Source: Bacteroides clarus YIT 12056 (GTDB lineage Bacteria > Bacteroidota > Bacteroidia > Bacteroidales > Bacteroidaceae). Taken from it: a DNA stretch of 64,000 bases. The stretch lies in the NCBI RefSeq assembly GCF_900129655.1, contig NZ_FQWK01000004.1, positions 434,001 to 498,000 of the forward strand. Reading direction: 5' to 3'. The notes beneath the pieces were generated by a model. That model worked only from the letters and a program-made list of their open reading frames with translations. It did no database searches and was not told where the DNA came from. The first letter of the stretch is position 1; each line of letters begins with the position of its first letter. Positions 28,159 through 37,991 of the stretch are shown piece after piece. Both the position numbers and the translations under genes were made by a program.

Positions 28159-30465
28159 ATGCCCAAAAATACAAAAAAAGCGGAAGTGCCATCAAGAAAA
28201 AGAAGAAAAAAACTACCTTTACAGCAGAAAATACGGACGATTATGGAAACAGATGAATTTTTCACTACCGGAGAGAAGCGTTTGCTCTTCGTACTCTACC
28301 GAAAATTATTGCAACTTTCAGGGGAAACACTCCACAAAGGCGATTGCAAAAAGCTGAAAACACATCTTGTAAACTCTATACGGAATAACCGCATACAACG
28401 GGACATCTTCGGCCTGAATCCGGTTATCAAGGATATGCAGACCGCCGTTATCGTAGCGGAAGAAATAGGCATGAAGCGCGCCTCCATTCTGGGACTGATG
28501 CTTCACGACTCCGTACGCTGCGGCACTTGTACTTCCGAAGAAGTGGAACGGAACTACGGCGAAGATGTAGCGGGCATCATACGAGGATTGATACGGGTAA
28601 ACGAGCTTTACTCCAAAAGCCCCACTATCGAGTCGGAAAACTTCCGTAACCTGCTGCTGTCCTTTGCGGAAGACATGCGCGTTATCCTCATTATGATTGC
28701 CGACCGCGTGAACATCATGCGTCAGATAAAGGATTGTGAGCATGACGAAGCGCGCAAACAGGTGGCCAATGAAGCCGCTTATCTATATGCTCCTCTCGCC
28801 CACAAGCTGGGTTTGTACAAACTGAAATCGGAACTGGAAGACCTTTCACTGAAATATACGGAGAAAGACGTTTACTATCACATCAAGGAGAAGCTGAACG
28901 CAACCAAAGCTTCACGCGACAAGTATATAGCCGCTTTCATCGCTCCGGTACAGAAAAAGCTGGAAGATGCGGGACTGCACTTCCACATCAAGGGACGCAC
29001 CAAGTCCATTCACTCCATCTACCAGAAGATGAAAAAGCAGAAGTGTCCTTTCGAGGGCGTGTACGACTTGTTCGCAATCCGTGTGATTCTGGATTCTAAG
29101 GTAGAAAAAGAGAAACTGGAATGTTGGCAGGCATATTCCATCGTAACGGATATGTACCAGCCCAACCCGAAGCGTCTGCGCGACTGGCTGTCCGTGCCTA
29201 AAAGCAACGGATACGAATCGCTGCACATCACCGTGATGGGTCCCGAGGGCAAGTGGGTGGAAGTGCAGATTCGTACCGAACGCATGGACGAAATAGCTGA
29301 ACGGGGTCTTGCCGCCCACTGGCGATATAAAGGAATCAAAGGCGAAAGCGGCTTGGACGAATGGCTGACTTCCGTGCGTGAAGCGTTGGAAAACTCCGAC
29401 AGCAGCGGATTGGAGACCATGGATCAGTTCAAGCTGGACTTATACGAAGACGAGGTATTCGTCTTTACCCCCAAAGGGGATTTGTTCAAACTGGGTAAAG
29501 GTTCCACCGTACTCGACTTCGCATTCCACATCCACAGCAAACTGGGCTGTAAATGTATCGGAGCGAAAGTAAACGGCAGGAATGCACAGCTCAAGCAGAT
29601 ATTGAACAGTGGCGATCAGGTGGAAATCATGACTTCCAATACCCAGACGCCCAAGCAAGGCTGGCTGAACATCGTCACTACTTCCAAAGCACGCACCAAG
29701 ATACGGCAGGCGCTCAAAGAAATGGCTGCCCGCCAGCACGCATTTGCCAAAGAAACGCTGGAACGTAAATTCAAAAACCGGAAGATAGAATATGACGAGG
29801 GTACGATGATGCGCCTCATCAAGCGTCTCGGCTTCAAAGTGGTAACGGATTTTTATCAGAGCATTGCCGACGAAACGCTCGACGTCAACGACATCATAGA
29901 CAAGTACCTCGAACTGCAAAAGCGGGAGAATGATACGCATGATGACATCGTGTACCGTAGCGCCGAGGGCTATAACCTGCAAGCCGCCACCCTGCCCGAA
30001 GAAACAACCGCCAAAGAGGATGTGCTCGTCATCGACCAGAACCTGAAAGGCCTGGACTTCAAGCTGGCACGCTGTTGCAATCCTATCTACGGAGACGAGG
30101 TATTCGGTTTTGTCACCGTAAGCGGCGGCATCAAGATACATCGTTGCGACTGTCCGAATGCCAGCGACTTACGCGAACGTTTCGGATACCGTATCGTCAA
30201 GGCGCGTTGGGCGGGTAAGTCACAAGGTACGCAATATCCCATTACGCTACGTGTGGTAGGCCATGACGACATAGGTATCGTAACCAATATCACTTCCATC
30301 ATCTCCAAAGAGACCGGAATTACGTTGCGAAGCATCGGCATCGATTCTCACGACGGATTATTCTCAGGTACGCTTACCGTCATGGTAGGCGATACCGGAC
30401 GACTGGAAGCGCTTATCAAAAAGCTGAGGACAATAAAGGGAGTAAAGCAAGTGTCACGAAACTGA
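28159..30465 (+). CDS. relA: RelA/SpoT-family (p)ppGpp synthetase with a degenerate hydrolase site
   Basis: 768 residues from ATG 28159 (a TTG precedes it). The order is HD domain, synthetase, TGS (EVFVFTPKGDLFKLGKGST), helical, zinc-finger-like (ARCCNPIYGDEVFGFV, HRCDCPNA) and C-terminal ACT (GHDDIGIVTNITSIISKETG). The synthetase region looks intact: GRTKSIHSIYQKM, FEGVYDLFAIRVI, YESLHITVMGPEG and VEVQIRTERMDEIAE. In the hydrolase, HDxxED is replaced by HDSVRC, and the later DRxHNMR motif reads DRVNIMR. It is therefore probably a synthetase-only alarmone enzyme, with hydrolysis done by another Rel protein elsewhere. Confidence 0.93.
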   Translation: MPKNTKKAEVPSRKRRKKLPLQQKIRTIMETDEFFTTGEKRLLFVLYRKLLQLSGETLHKGDCKKLKTHLVNSIRNNRIQRDIFGLNPVIKDMQTAVIVAEEIGMKRASILGLMLHDSVRCGTCTSEEVERNYGEDVAGIIRGLIRVNELYSKSPTIESENFRNLLLSFAEDMRVILIMIADRVNIMRQIKDCEHDEARKQVANEAAYLYAPLAHKLGLYKLKSELEDLSLKYTEKDVYYHIKEKLNATKASRDKYIAAFIAPVQKKLEDAGLHFHIKGRTKSIHSIYQKMKKQKCPFEGVYDLFAIRVILDSKVEKEKLECWQAYSIVTDMYQPNPKRLRDWLSVPKSNGYESLHITVMGPEGKWVEVQIRTERMDEIAERGLAAHWRYKGIKGESGLDEWLTSVREALENSDSSGLETMDQFKLDLYEDEVFVFTPKGDLFKLGKGSTVLDFAFHIHSKLGCKCIGAKVNGRNAQLKQILNSGDQVEIMTSNTQTPKQGWLNIVTTSKARTKIRQALKEMAARQHAFAKETLERKFKNRKIEYDEGTMMRLIKRLGFKVVTDFYQSIADETLDVNDIIDKYLELQKRENDTHDDIVYRSAEGYNLQAATLPEETTAKEDVLVIDQNLKGLDFKLARCCNPIYGDEVFGFVTVSGGIKIHRCDCPNASDLRERFGYRIVKARWAGKSQGTQYPITLRVVGHDDIGIVTNITSIISKETGITLRSIGIDSHDGLFSGTLTVMVGDTGRLEALIKKLRTIKGVKQVSRN

Positions 30466-30478
30466 CAGCGTAATTCTA

Positions 30479-30547
30479 AAGTTCAACACTGCGTTTCTAA
30501 AGTTCAACTTTACCCCCAAGTTAAACCCTATGTTCCCCAAGTCCGAC
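30479..30547. repeat. Array E: four GTyNrAC palindromes at ~21-bp spacing between relA and dgkA
   Basis: AAGTTCAAC, AAGTTCAAC, AAGTTAAAC and AAGTCCGAC have their GT at 30481, 30502, 30520 and 30541 (spacings 21, 18, 21). In the fourth copy both half-sites change together (GTT/AAC to GTC/GAC), which keeps the symmetry. The remaining 50 bp to dgkA is A/T-rich. Confidence 0.65.
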
Positions 30548-30599
30548 GTCACGGCCTTTATTTTTCAATTTTTAATTCTCAATTCTCAATTTACCAATT

Positions 30600-30965
30600 A
30601 TGCAATACGATTTCAAAAAACAGCTCCGCAGTTTCGGTTATGCCTGGCAGGGTATCCTGAGTTGTGTAGGCAAAGAGCAGAACCTGAGTTTTCATTTGAT
30701 TGCCACAGTGATCGTAATCATTGCAGGATTTGTTTTGGGGATTACACATACCGAATGGACAGTGATAATTCTGTGTATCAGTATAGTGATTGCCGCCGAG
30801 CTGTTTAATACCGCCATTGAGAAACTGGTCGATTTAGTATCTCCCGAGCGGCATCCCATTGCGGGACAGGTAAAAGACATTGCCGCCGGAGCAGTGCTGG
30901 TATGCGCTGTTGCGGCGGCAATTATAGGATTGATTATCTTTATACCCTACTTTAGTGGATTATAA
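30600..30965 (+). CDS. dgkA: Diacylglycerol/undecaprenol kinase (DgkA family)
   Basis: 121 residues with three membrane helices. The family signature is clear in AAELFNTAIEKLVDLVSPER followed by HPIAGQVKDIAAGAVLV. It phosphorylates a membrane lipid alcohol at the inner membrane; in many bacteria other than E. coli the substrate is undecaprenol rather than diacylglycerol, which cannot be decided here. It lies downstream of relA after repeat array E and converges on the MFS gene; a short GGTGA/TCACC hairpin with a nearby T-run (30977-31003) may end it. Confidence 0.92.
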   Translation: MQYDFKKQLRSFGYAWQGILSCVGKEQNLSFHLIATVIVIIAGFVLGITHTEWTVIILCISIVIAAELFNTAIEKLVDLVSPERHPIAGQVKDIAAGAVLVCAVAAAIIGLIIFIPYFSGL

Positions 30966-30987
30966 AATAAGTAAATGGTGAAATCAA

Positions 30988-31965
30988 TCACCTCACCTTT
31001 TTTCTTTTATAGTAGGGATACGTCAGCAGGACGAAGAAGAACAATGCAAGCAGGGCGGCTACACCGGCTGCATGATAGAGCAAGTACGCATCCGACAACC
31101 GGCAAGCTGTTGCCAGACCCGCCAAAAGTCCTGTTTCCATAGCCAGATAACAAGTCGTATTGCCCGTTCCTCTTTGGCAATGATGCGACAGTTTCACAAA
31201 CATCCTTGTAAACGGTATCGTAAGAAGCACCAATACACCCAATGTCAAGAATGCGATGTAATCTCCTACATATAATAAAGGCAGCAATACACCCGGCACA
31301 AAAGCAATCAGCAGCATATTCAGTGCAGGCACCCATGCACGCGGTAGCAGGAAGCGGTCTAAACTGCATAGCTTCATCCCGATAGGCGCACGGAAAGCGA
31401 CATATACCCTTGATGTGAAATACATGCTGAGAACTCCCACTGCAATAGCCAGGTAAACGACTGTACGGAAGCCGTAAAGGTCGTACAGCAAGATACCTAT
31501 TCCCGCTCCTATCAGCATGCCCAAGCGTGCAGACCATGCATATACCATATTGCCCGCGCTGCGCCTCGCCGATGTGGTGATGTCGATGGCTACCGTAATG
31601 CCCGCTGTCGTTGCCAGTCCGAAGCAGCCCCCCTGCACCAACGCAAGCAGCAACAGTTTGATATAGCTGTCTGCAAAGGCATAGCCCGCCGTCGCCGCCA
31701 GCATGGCAAGGGTGGAATAAAGCAATACGTTCTTCCGCTTGTATTCATCGCACAGATAAGCATGAAACGGGCCTACCGCAAACATTGCCGCCGCAAATAC
31801 CAGAAACATGCTCCCTGCCTGAGGGAAGGATATGCCCAGTCGCTCCGGCATTACGAACGAAAGTACGGGAAAGAGCATATAGACGGATACAAACAGTAAC
31901 AGGTTGGCCGCGCACATCCGCCAGAAGTTGAGCGTCATGAGCCCGTTAGTACTGTTCTTTCTCAT
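30988..31965 (-). CDS. MFS transporter, short form
   Basis: 325 residues with about ten membrane segments, shorter than the usual ~400 and 12 segments. The cytoplasmic loop after the second or third helix carries the MFS-like [18 protein letters not shown], and the inner half has [15 protein letters not shown]. The start overlaps the end of panB by 20 bp, so the two genes are co-translated. No frame disruption was seen, so the short form is probably genuine. The substrate is unknown; the link to panB might suggest a pantothenate-pathway compound, but that is weak inference. Confidence 0.8.
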   Translation of the reverse strand: MRKNSTNGLMTLNFWRMCAANLLLFVSVYMLFPVLSFVMPERLGISFPQAGSMFLVFAAAMFAVGPFHAYLCDEYKRKNVLLYSTLAMLAATAGYAFADSYIKLLLLALVQGGCFGLATTAGITVAIDITTSARRSAGNMVYAWSARLGMLIGAGIGILLYDLYGFRTVVYLAIAVGVLSMYFTSRVYVAFRAPIGMKLCSLDRFLLPRAWVPALNMLLIAFVPGVLLPLLYVGDYIAFLTLGVLVLLTIPFTRMFVKLSHHCQRGTGNTTCYLAMETGLLAGLATACRLSDAYLLYHAAGVAALLALFFFVLLTYPYYKRKKVR

Positions 31966-32767
31966 TCGGGAAGTCTAAGTTCTTCACATCGGAGATGTAA
32001 TGACTGATAGCGTCCGTCATTACAGTATGAAGGTCGGCATAGCGACGCAGGAAACGGGGACGGAAACCGTTGTTCATGCCCAGCATATCCTGCACAACCA
32101 GTACCTGACCGTCTACACCGCCACCGGCACCGATACCGATGATAGGAATGGTCAGTTCGCTTGCCACACGTTCCGCCAATGCGGCGGGAATCTTTTCCAA
32201 TACAATGGCGAAGCATCCGGCTTCTTCCAGCAGATGGGCGTCGCGTATCAGCTTTTCCGCTTCCGAATCGTCTTTGGCACGCACCGTATATGTTCCGTAT
32301 TTATTGATGGATTGCGGCATCAGTCCGAGGTGTCCCATGATAGGAATACCGGCACTGAGAATACGTTTTACCGTCCCGATGATTTCTTCCCCGCCTTCCA
32401 GCTTCAGAGCGTCTGCATGGCTCTCCTTCATAATACGGATGGCAGAGGCAAGGCCTTCCATTTCATTTCCCTGATAGGAACCGAACGGCATATCCACCAC
32501 TACCATTGCGCGCTTTACGCCACGGACAACGGACTTGGCATGATAAATCATCTGGTCGAGGGTTATCGGAAGTGTGGTCACGTTACCCGCCATTACATTG
32601 GAAGCGGAGTCGCCTACCAGAATAACGTCCATACCTGCGCCGTCCACAATCTGCGCCATGGTATAGTCATAGGAAGTCAACATTGATATTTTTTCACCTC
32701 TTTGTTTCATCTCAACGAGGCGATGCGTAGTTACTTTACGAGTGTCGTCTGAAATATATCCAGCCAT
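31946..32767 (-). CDS. panB: 3-methyl-2-oxobutanoate hydroxymethyltransferase
   Basis: 273 residues. KetopantoateHMT hallmarks are [64 protein letters not shown] and [21 protein letters not shown]. It converts alpha-ketoisovalerate and methylene-tetrahydrofolate to ketopantoate for coenzyme A synthesis in the cytoplasm. Length is normal. It heads a two-gene unit with the MFS transporter. Confidence 0.97.
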   Translation of the reverse strand: MAGYISDDTRKVTTHRLVEMKQRGEKISMLTSYDYTMAQIVDGAGMDVILVGDSASNVMAGNVTTLPITLDQMIYHAKSVVRGVKRAMVVVDMPFGSYQGNEMEGLASAIRIMKESHADALKLEGGEEIIGTVKRILSAGIPIMGHLGLMPQSINKYGTYTVRAKDDSEAEKLIRDAHLLEEAGCFAIVLEKIPAALAERVASELTIPIIGIGAGGGVDGQVLVVQDMLGMNNGFRPRFLRRYADLHTVMTDAISHYISDVKNLDFPNEKEQY

Positions 32768-32800
32768 GATAATTATGTGTTTAATGATTTTTTAGCGGCG

Positions 32801-32808
32801 CAAAGTTA
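32801..32808 (-). promoter_or_regulatory. panB -7 promoter element
   Basis: Minus-strand TAACTTTG, matching TAnnTTTG, 33 bp upstream of the panB ATG and just after the HAD gene stop at 32822. A -33 element was not found. Confidence 0.45.
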
Positions 32809-32821
32809 GCGCTTTTTCCCA

Positions 32822-33469
32822 TTACTTGTGCACTTGAAGCATTTTATCGTAAGTAAAGCCCGTAAAATCATCTAATACACAATGACATAACGGAGCGATA
32901 GCCTCACGGGAGTTTGTTGTTGCCAGCCCTATAACGGTGGCTTCGGATGCCACACCCGCTTTCAGTCCGTTAAAGGAATCCTCAAATACGTAGGTAGTGG
33001 CGGGAGTTGTGCCGAATACTTCCATCCCGAGCAGAAAACAGTCGGGAGCCGGTTTTGAGTGGGCAAACATTTCGGCGGTAAGAATTCTGTCGAACATGGT
33101 CTCCACCTCAGGACGGGCACGATAGACGGCAGCCATTTTCCGGTCGTTGGAACTGGTGACAACTGCCATTTTCACATGGTTACGACGCAGGTCGGCGATA
33201 AAATCGAGCACGCCGGGGATGTAGTCATAGGCCATATCCTGTTCAAAATGATTGAGGGCGGCTGTGATTTCCTGTTGTTCCTTTGTTTTCCCGGCGAAAA
33301 AGGTATCGCAAATGTAGGTCATTGTCTGGCCTTTTATGCGGCTCTCCAAATCGTCCATACCCAGATAATCGACACCGACTTTGTGCCAAAAGATAGAATA
33401 CTGCGTTTCGGTATCCATCACCACTCCGTCGAAATCGAAAAGGACGGCTGTTGTTTTTATTGTATCCAT
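32822..33469 (-). CDS. HAD-superfamily phosphatase, beta-phosphoglucomutase-like
   Basis: 215 residues from ATG 33469; an earlier ATG would read through the promoter. HAD motif I is LFDFDGVVMDTE, motif II VVTSSN, motif III the lysine in SKPAPDCF, and motif IV FEDSFNGLKAG. The helical cap after motif I is that of the beta-phosphoglucomutase/phosphatase subclass (YIPGVLDFIADLR). The substrate is probably a sugar phosphate or related metabolite; it cannot be told further. It stands alone, divergent from the MATE gene. Confidence 0.88.
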   Translation of the reverse strand: MDTIKTTAVLFDFDGVVMDTETQYSIFWHKVGVDYLGMDDLESRIKGQTMTYICDTFFAGKTKEQQEITAALNHFEQDMAYDYIPGVLDFIADLRRNHVKMAVVTSSNDRKMAAVYRARPEVETMFDRILTAEMFAHSKPAPDCFLLGMEVFGTTPATTYVFEDSFNGLKAGVASEATVIGLATTNSREAIAPLCHCVLDDFTGFTYDKMLQVHK

Positions 33470-33477
33470 GTTTAAAA

Positions 33478-33485
33478 CAAATATA
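33478..33485 (-). promoter_or_regulatory. -7 promoter element for the HAD gene
   Basis: Minus-strand TATATTTG, 8 bp upstream of the ATG at 33469, so the leader would be very short or absent. The nearest minus-strand TTTG is only 11 bp away. Confidence 0.35.
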
Positions 33486-33535
33486 ATATTCGGGTGCAAA
33501 GGTCTGAATAATCATCGAACTGAGCAAATATTTCT

Positions 33536-33543
33536 TATCTTTG
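33536..33543 (+). promoter_or_regulatory. -7 promoter element for the MATE gene
   Basis: TATCTTTG, 25 bp before the ATG at 33569; exact consensus match, with no -33 TTTG at the usual distance. Confidence 0.5.
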
Positions 33544-33568
33544 CAAAAGCTTAATTGACGTATATCAA

Positions 33569-34927
33569 ATGAACGATCCGCATATCTTAGGAACCGAACG
33601 AATCGGCAAGCTTCTTGTACAGTATTCCATCCCTGCCATTATCGGTATGACAATAACTTCACTGTACAACATCATCGACAGCATTTTTATCGGTCATGGC
33701 GTAGGTGCCATGGGTATTGCCGGACTTGCCATAACTTTTCCGTTGATGAATTTGGTGGTCGCTTTTTGTACGGTAGTCTCGGCAGGCGGCTCCACCATAT
33801 CATCCATACGTCTGGGGCAGAAAGATGTGGACGGAGCCACAGAAGTGCTGAACCACACCCTGACGCTCTGCCTCGTTAACTCATTCTTGTTCGGCGGTAT
33901 CTCTTTTATCTTCCTGGACGAAATCCTGCGCTTTTTCGGCGCCAGCAACGAAACGCTGCCTTATGCGCGGAACTTCATGCAGGTAATTCTGCTGGGTACG
34001 CCTGTGACATATACGATGATAGGGCTGAACAACATCATGCGTGCCACGGGTTATCCCAAGAAAGCGATGCTGACCTCGATGGTTACGGTGGTGTGCAACA
34101 TTATTCTCGCCCCTATCTTCATCTTCCACTTCGACTGGGGTATCCGCGGAGCGGCAACGGCAACGGTCATTTCGCAATTTATCGGCATGATATGGGTGGT
34201 AAGCCACTTCCTGCAAAAGACAAGCATCGTACGCTTGCACCCGGGCTTCTGGAAGATGAAAAAACGTATTATCAGCAGCATTTTCTCCATAGGGATGTCT
34301 CCGTTCCTGATGAATGTAACGGCATGCGTCATCGTTATCATCGTGAACAACAGCCTGCAACGTTATGGCGGCGATATGGCTATCGGTGCTTACGGCATCA
34401 TGAACCGGCTGCTGGTGCTTTACGTAATGATTGTATTGGGACTGACGATGGGCATGCAGCCTATCGTGGGCTACAACTTCGGAGCGCAGAAACACGACCG
34501 TGTAAAGGCGACACTACGTCTGAGCATCATTACGGGCGTATGTATCACCAGTACGGGCTTTATCATCTGCGAACTGTTTCCTCATGCCGTATCGGCCATC
34601 TTTACGAGTGACGAGCAGCTGATTGATATGGCTTCCAGAGGGGTGCGTATCGGCATAGCCATGTTCCCGCTGGTAGGTGCCCAAATCGTTATCGGTAACT
34701 TCTTCCAAAGCATCGGAAAAGCTAAAATCAGCATATTCCTGTCTCTCACCCGACAACTGTTATATTTACTGCCGGGACTGATTATCCTCCCCCGTTATAT
34801 GGGACTGGACGGTATCTGGACATGTATGCCCGTATCGGATTTCTTTGCATTCGTTACGGCTGTCATTGCGCTGTGGATATACGTAAAGAAGTTGAAGAGA
34901 CTACCGTCTCCCCAACTTCCTTCTTAA
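33569..34927 (+). CDS. MATE-family efflux transporter
   Basis: 452 residues with 12 membrane helices in two similar halves. Family features are the start GTERIGKLLVQYSIPAIIGM, NIIDSIFIGHGVGAMGIAGL, and in the second half GLTMGMQPIVGYNFGAQKHD. Such proteins export drugs or metabolites by Na+ or H+ antiport at the inner membrane. The product is full length and monocistronic. It is closer to the DinF/NorM-like bacterial group than to polysaccharide flippases, but the substrate is unknown. It converges on the permease operon, ending 22 bp from it. Confidence 0.93.
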   Translation: MNDPHILGTERIGKLLVQYSIPAIIGMTITSLYNIIDSIFIGHGVGAMGIAGLAITFPLMNLVVAFCTVVSAGGSTISSIRLGQKDVDGATEVLNHTLTLCLVNSFLFGGISFIFLDEILRFFGASNETLPYARNFMQVILLGTPVTYTMIGLNNIMRATGYPKKAMLTSMVTVVCNIILAPIFIFHFDWGIRGAATATVISQFIGMIWVVSHFLQKTSIVRLHPGFWKMKKRIISSIFSIGMSPFLMNVTACVIVIIVNNSLQRYGGDMAIGAYGIMNRLLVLYVMIVLGLTMGMQPIVGYNFGAQKHDRVKATLRLSIITGVCITSTGFIICELFPHAVSAIFTSDEQLIDMASRGVRIGIAMFPLVGAQIVIGNFFQSIGKAKISIFLSLTRQLLYLLPGLIILPRYMGLDGIWTCMPVSDFFAFVTAVIALWIYVKKLKRLPSPQLPS

Positions 34928-34949
34928 AAAAACCACAAATACTTTTCTT

Positions 34950-37271
34950 TTATTCGCTCTTGATACTGTTGACCGGATTCTCATTGGCAATCCGCCATGC
35001 CTTAACTACCACAACCAACACAATTAGTACTAACAACGCCACTCCCACCCCGATGAACCAGCCGGGAGAAAGCAGCGTCCCATCCGGAAATTGTTCCATC
35101 CAAATGCCGGAAACGTACCATGAGAAAGCAATACCTATCAGTACTGCTCCCACAGCCACCTTCAAGATACCGGCAGAAAGCAAACGCAATATGGAAGAAG
35201 CCTCGGCTCCATTCACCTTACGAATGGTTATTTCCTTGCTGCGACGCTGTGTTTCGTCGCTGACATAACCTATCAGTCCCATCAGGACGATAAGCAATAT
35301 ACATCCCGAAGTCACCGTCACAATGTTGCGAAAGCGGGACACACTTTCATTCTGCCATTCACGTATTTCTTGATAAGTGGAGAATTCCAACATTTTGTTC
35401 GGATAAGCTTCCTTTACAAAGGCGTTCAGCTTTCTTAAATTCTCTTCCTCCGGTTCTTTCAGGCGTACATTGAAAGTGCGGTCGCGGTCGTTCATAATGA
35501 AGGCCGTACAAGTCTGCTCGTTGAAGAAACCCATATTCCGCACATCATCCACCACGCCCACAATCGTAGGAGACTCCTGCAATCCTGCCCATGAAGGTTT
35601 TATCGGCAGCTTCCGTCCTATCACGTTATTCTGCCATTTCATAGTCCGTACCGTCTCCTTGCCCACCACGGCTTCGCCGACATGCTGCGGAAACGCACCT
35701 TCCAATAGCTTCAATCCTGTTACTTTCGGAAAGTCCTTATCTATAAGCATGAAGTGTAGCGGACACAGAAAATTGCCTTGCGCATCGGTCAGACGGTTCG
35801 TACTGTAATGCTGCAACAGCATTTTGCTGCTGCATGCCACCGCTTCCACGTAAGGTTGGCGTCTAATGGCATCGGATATTCCCTCATTCTCCTCTATCGC
35901 TCCATTGACAGAGCCTACTGCCAGCCGTTCGGTTTGAAAGCCGACATGACGGCTCACCACTTCCCGGTATTGCCATACCGTAGTGAGCAACACCCCCAAG
36001 ATAAAAGCCACTCCCATGAACTGCACAAAGAGCAGTCCGCGCTTCCACGAACGTTTGCCCTCCGTATAGCGGCGAAACACCTGTGTCACGGGAATACGCG
36101 CATACATGCGCCCCGGTAATGCTCCCGCCACTACAAAGAGCAGCAATACCGTCAGTAGCGGCACGTAGAGGTTGCTCCATGTAAACAAGTCCGCCAACCG
36201 TGCGCCCAACATCCCTTCGATGCGTTCTCCAAAAAAATACATCAGCAGCAGGCACGCTACCGTGGACACGAGTACCAATATTCCCGTTTCCCACAAAAAC
36301 AAGCCCAGTATATGCCCCTCACCGGCTCCGCTGCACTTATGCACGCCCACCATTTTAGCCCGCCAGCTCATAGAGGCAATTGCCGCCAGCACATAGTTCA
36401 TAACCGACACAAAGAAAATAGAAAAGCCCAGCACCCCCATAATGAGCAACTTGCGTTGCGCATCGGGCTGGCTCCGGTGAATCTCACGTATCGGTATCAC
36501 GCTATACTCCGTCACTACGGATTCTCCCAAATGGGGGTCGGTGTATTGCTCCACTGCCTTTTGCACACGTCGGTTCATGATATCCACATCACTTGGCTGT
36601 TTCAGCCGGAAAAGAATATGATAAATGTTGTTCGTTCCCCATGTGCCTGCCCCATATCCCCAATCCAATACGGCGTCGGAAAGCAGAATTTCGTGGGGAA
36701 AGTTCGTATTGCGTGGCACTTCCCGATAAATACCCCGAATGGTGACATTGAACATCTTCTCTACGGAAAGCTCCTTGCCTATGGGATCCTCATCACCGAA
36801 GATGCGACGTGCCATACTTTGTGAGATAAAAGCATTCTGCATCAGGGCAAGGTCATTGGGATTACCTTTCAGCACTTCCAGACCGGTGGTACGGAAATAG
36901 AGCGTATCTACACACAACATAGGCGTATCTTCCAGTTTCTTGCCATCTTTGTAGAAAGTGGCCTGAAAGAAGTTGGAAGTCAGACTGGCACATTCCACCT
37001 GCTCGGGCATTGCCTCCCACAAGTCGGCAGCCGCAGGACGATAAGTACCGTAATTGTACCCTTTCTCCGGGATTCCGTCTTTGGTATTGCGCATCCGAAG
37101 CATCACCAACCGTTCCGGGTCTTGATAGAAGTTCTCATAACTAAACTCATAAGCAATCTGTGAGAACAGCAGAATACCTACAAATAAGCCCAGTGTAAGA
37201 GATACCGTCTTTACCACATTGCTACCCCGTCCGCGCAGTAACGTTTGTATCGTATAATACAATTGTCTCAT
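34950..37271 (-). CDS. FtsX-like ABC transporter permease (paralogue 1)
   Basis: 773 residues with the MacB/FtsX layout: an N-terminal helix after IQTLLRGRGSNVVKTVSL, a periplasmic MacB_PCD domain, three helices, a second periplasmic domain, and three C-terminal helices with the FtsX domain. The conserved segment KEITIRKVNGAEASSIL and the tail WRIANENPVNSIKSE are shared with the 37992-40307 product, so the two are paralogues and probably form a heterodimer. It is the last gene of a permease-ATPase-permease operon, 3 bp after the ATPase. Such MacB-like systems act on envelope lipoproteins, peptides or drugs rather than importing. Confidence 0.88.
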   Translation of the reverse strand: MRQLYYTIQTLLRGRGSNVVKTVSLTLGLFVGILLFSQIAYEFSYENFYQDPERLVMLRMRNTKDGIPEKGYNYGTYRPAAADLWEAMPEQVECASLTSNFFQATFYKDGKKLEDTPMLCVDTLYFRTTGLEVLKGNPNDLALMQNAFISQSMARRIFGDEDPIGKELSVEKMFNVTIRGIYREVPRNTNFPHEILLSDAVLDWGYGAGTWGTNNIYHILFRLKQPSDVDIMNRRVQKAVEQYTDPHLGESVVTEYSVIPIREIHRSQPDAQRKLLIMGVLGFSIFFVSVMNYVLAAIASMSWRAKMVGVHKCSGAGEGHILGLFLWETGILVLVSTVACLLLMYFFGERIEGMLGARLADLFTWSNLYVPLLTVLLLFVVAGALPGRMYARIPVTQVFRRYTEGKRSWKRGLLFVQFMGVAFILGVLLTTVWQYREVVSRHVGFQTERLAVGSVNGAIEENEGISDAIRRQPYVEAVACSSKMLLQHYSTNRLTDAQGNFLCPLHFMLIDKDFPKVTGLKLLEGAFPQHVGEAVVGKETVRTMKWQNNVIGRKLPIKPSWAGLQESPTIVGVVDDVRNMGFFNEQTCTAFIMNDRDRTFNVRLKEPEEENLRKLNAFVKEAYPNKMLEFSTYQEIREWQNESVSRFRNIVTVTSGCILLIVLMGLIGYVSDETQRRSKEITIRKVNGAEASSILRLLSAGILKVAVGAVLIGIAFSWYVSGIWMEQFPDGTLLSPGWFIGVGVALLVLIVLVVVVKAWRIANENPVNSIKSE

Positions 37272-37274
37272 GGC

Positions 37275-37961
37275 TTACTTCCCCATATCCGTATTTACGC
37301 TCGCCACTACGCTACCGTCGAACAGATGCACCGTACGATGCGCAAATGAGGCATCATGTTGGGAGTGTGTCACCATGATAATGGTAGTGCCCTCCTTGTT
37401 CAACTCCGTCAGCAGACTCATCACTTCCGCTCCGTTTTTGGAGTCCAGATTACCGGTAGGCTCATCGGCAAGAATCAGTTTCGGGTTCGTTACCACAGCA
37501 CGGGCAATGGCTACACGCTGCTGCTGACCACCGGAAAGCTGTTGTGGAAAGTGCTTGGCTCGATGGCTGATATTCATCCGTTTCAGAATATCATCCACCA
37601 TGCGTTTGCGTTCACCGGCTTTCACTCCCAAATAGGTAAGAGGAAGCTCCACATTCTCGTAAACGTTAAGCTCGTCTATCAGGTTGAAACTCTGGAACAC
37701 GAATCCCAGTTTGCCTTTGCGCACACGGGTACGCTCTTTCTCTTTCAAGTCCGCCACTTCCTGCCCGAGCAACTTATAACTACCGTCCGTAGGATTATCC
37801 AACAGACCGAGTATATTTAATAAGGTAGACTTCCCGCAACCGGACGGGCCCATGATGGCTACAAACTCACCCTCTTTCACTTCGAGGTCTACATGGTTCA
37901 ATGCTACTGTCTCTACTTCCGAGGTACGGAATACTTTGCTGATGTTATTAATCTCAATCAT
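37275..37961 (-). CDS. ABC transporter ATP-binding protein, LolD/MacB type
   Basis: 228 residues: Walker A GPSGCGKSTLLN, Q-loop VFQSFNL, signature LSGGQQQRVAIARA, Walker B LILADEPTGNLD, and the switch histidine in MVTHSQHDASFA. The subgroup is that of LolD/MacB/FtsE, which energise FtsX-like permeases. It sits between two such permease genes with gaps of 30 and 3 bp, so the complex is probably ATPase dimer plus the two paralogous permeases. Confidence 0.93.
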   Translation of the reverse strand: MIEINNISKVFRTSEVETVALNHVDLEVKEGEFVAIMGPSGCGKSTLLNILGLLDNPTDGSYKLLGQEVADLKEKERTRVRKGKLGFVFQSFNLIDELNVYENVELPLTYLGVKAGERKRMVDDILKRMNISHRAKHFPQQLSGGQQQRVAIARAVVTNPKLILADEPTGNLDSKNGAEVMSLLTELNKEGTTIIMVTHSQHDASFAHRTVHLFDGSVVASVNTDMGK

Positions 37962-37991
37962 AATGTTCTATTTTTCTATATATTATCTTTT

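Noticed and set aside
30988..31965. MFS gene as a truncated pseudogene
   Set aside because: It is short, but the frame is intact, overlaps panB cleanly and keeps regular helices to the end.
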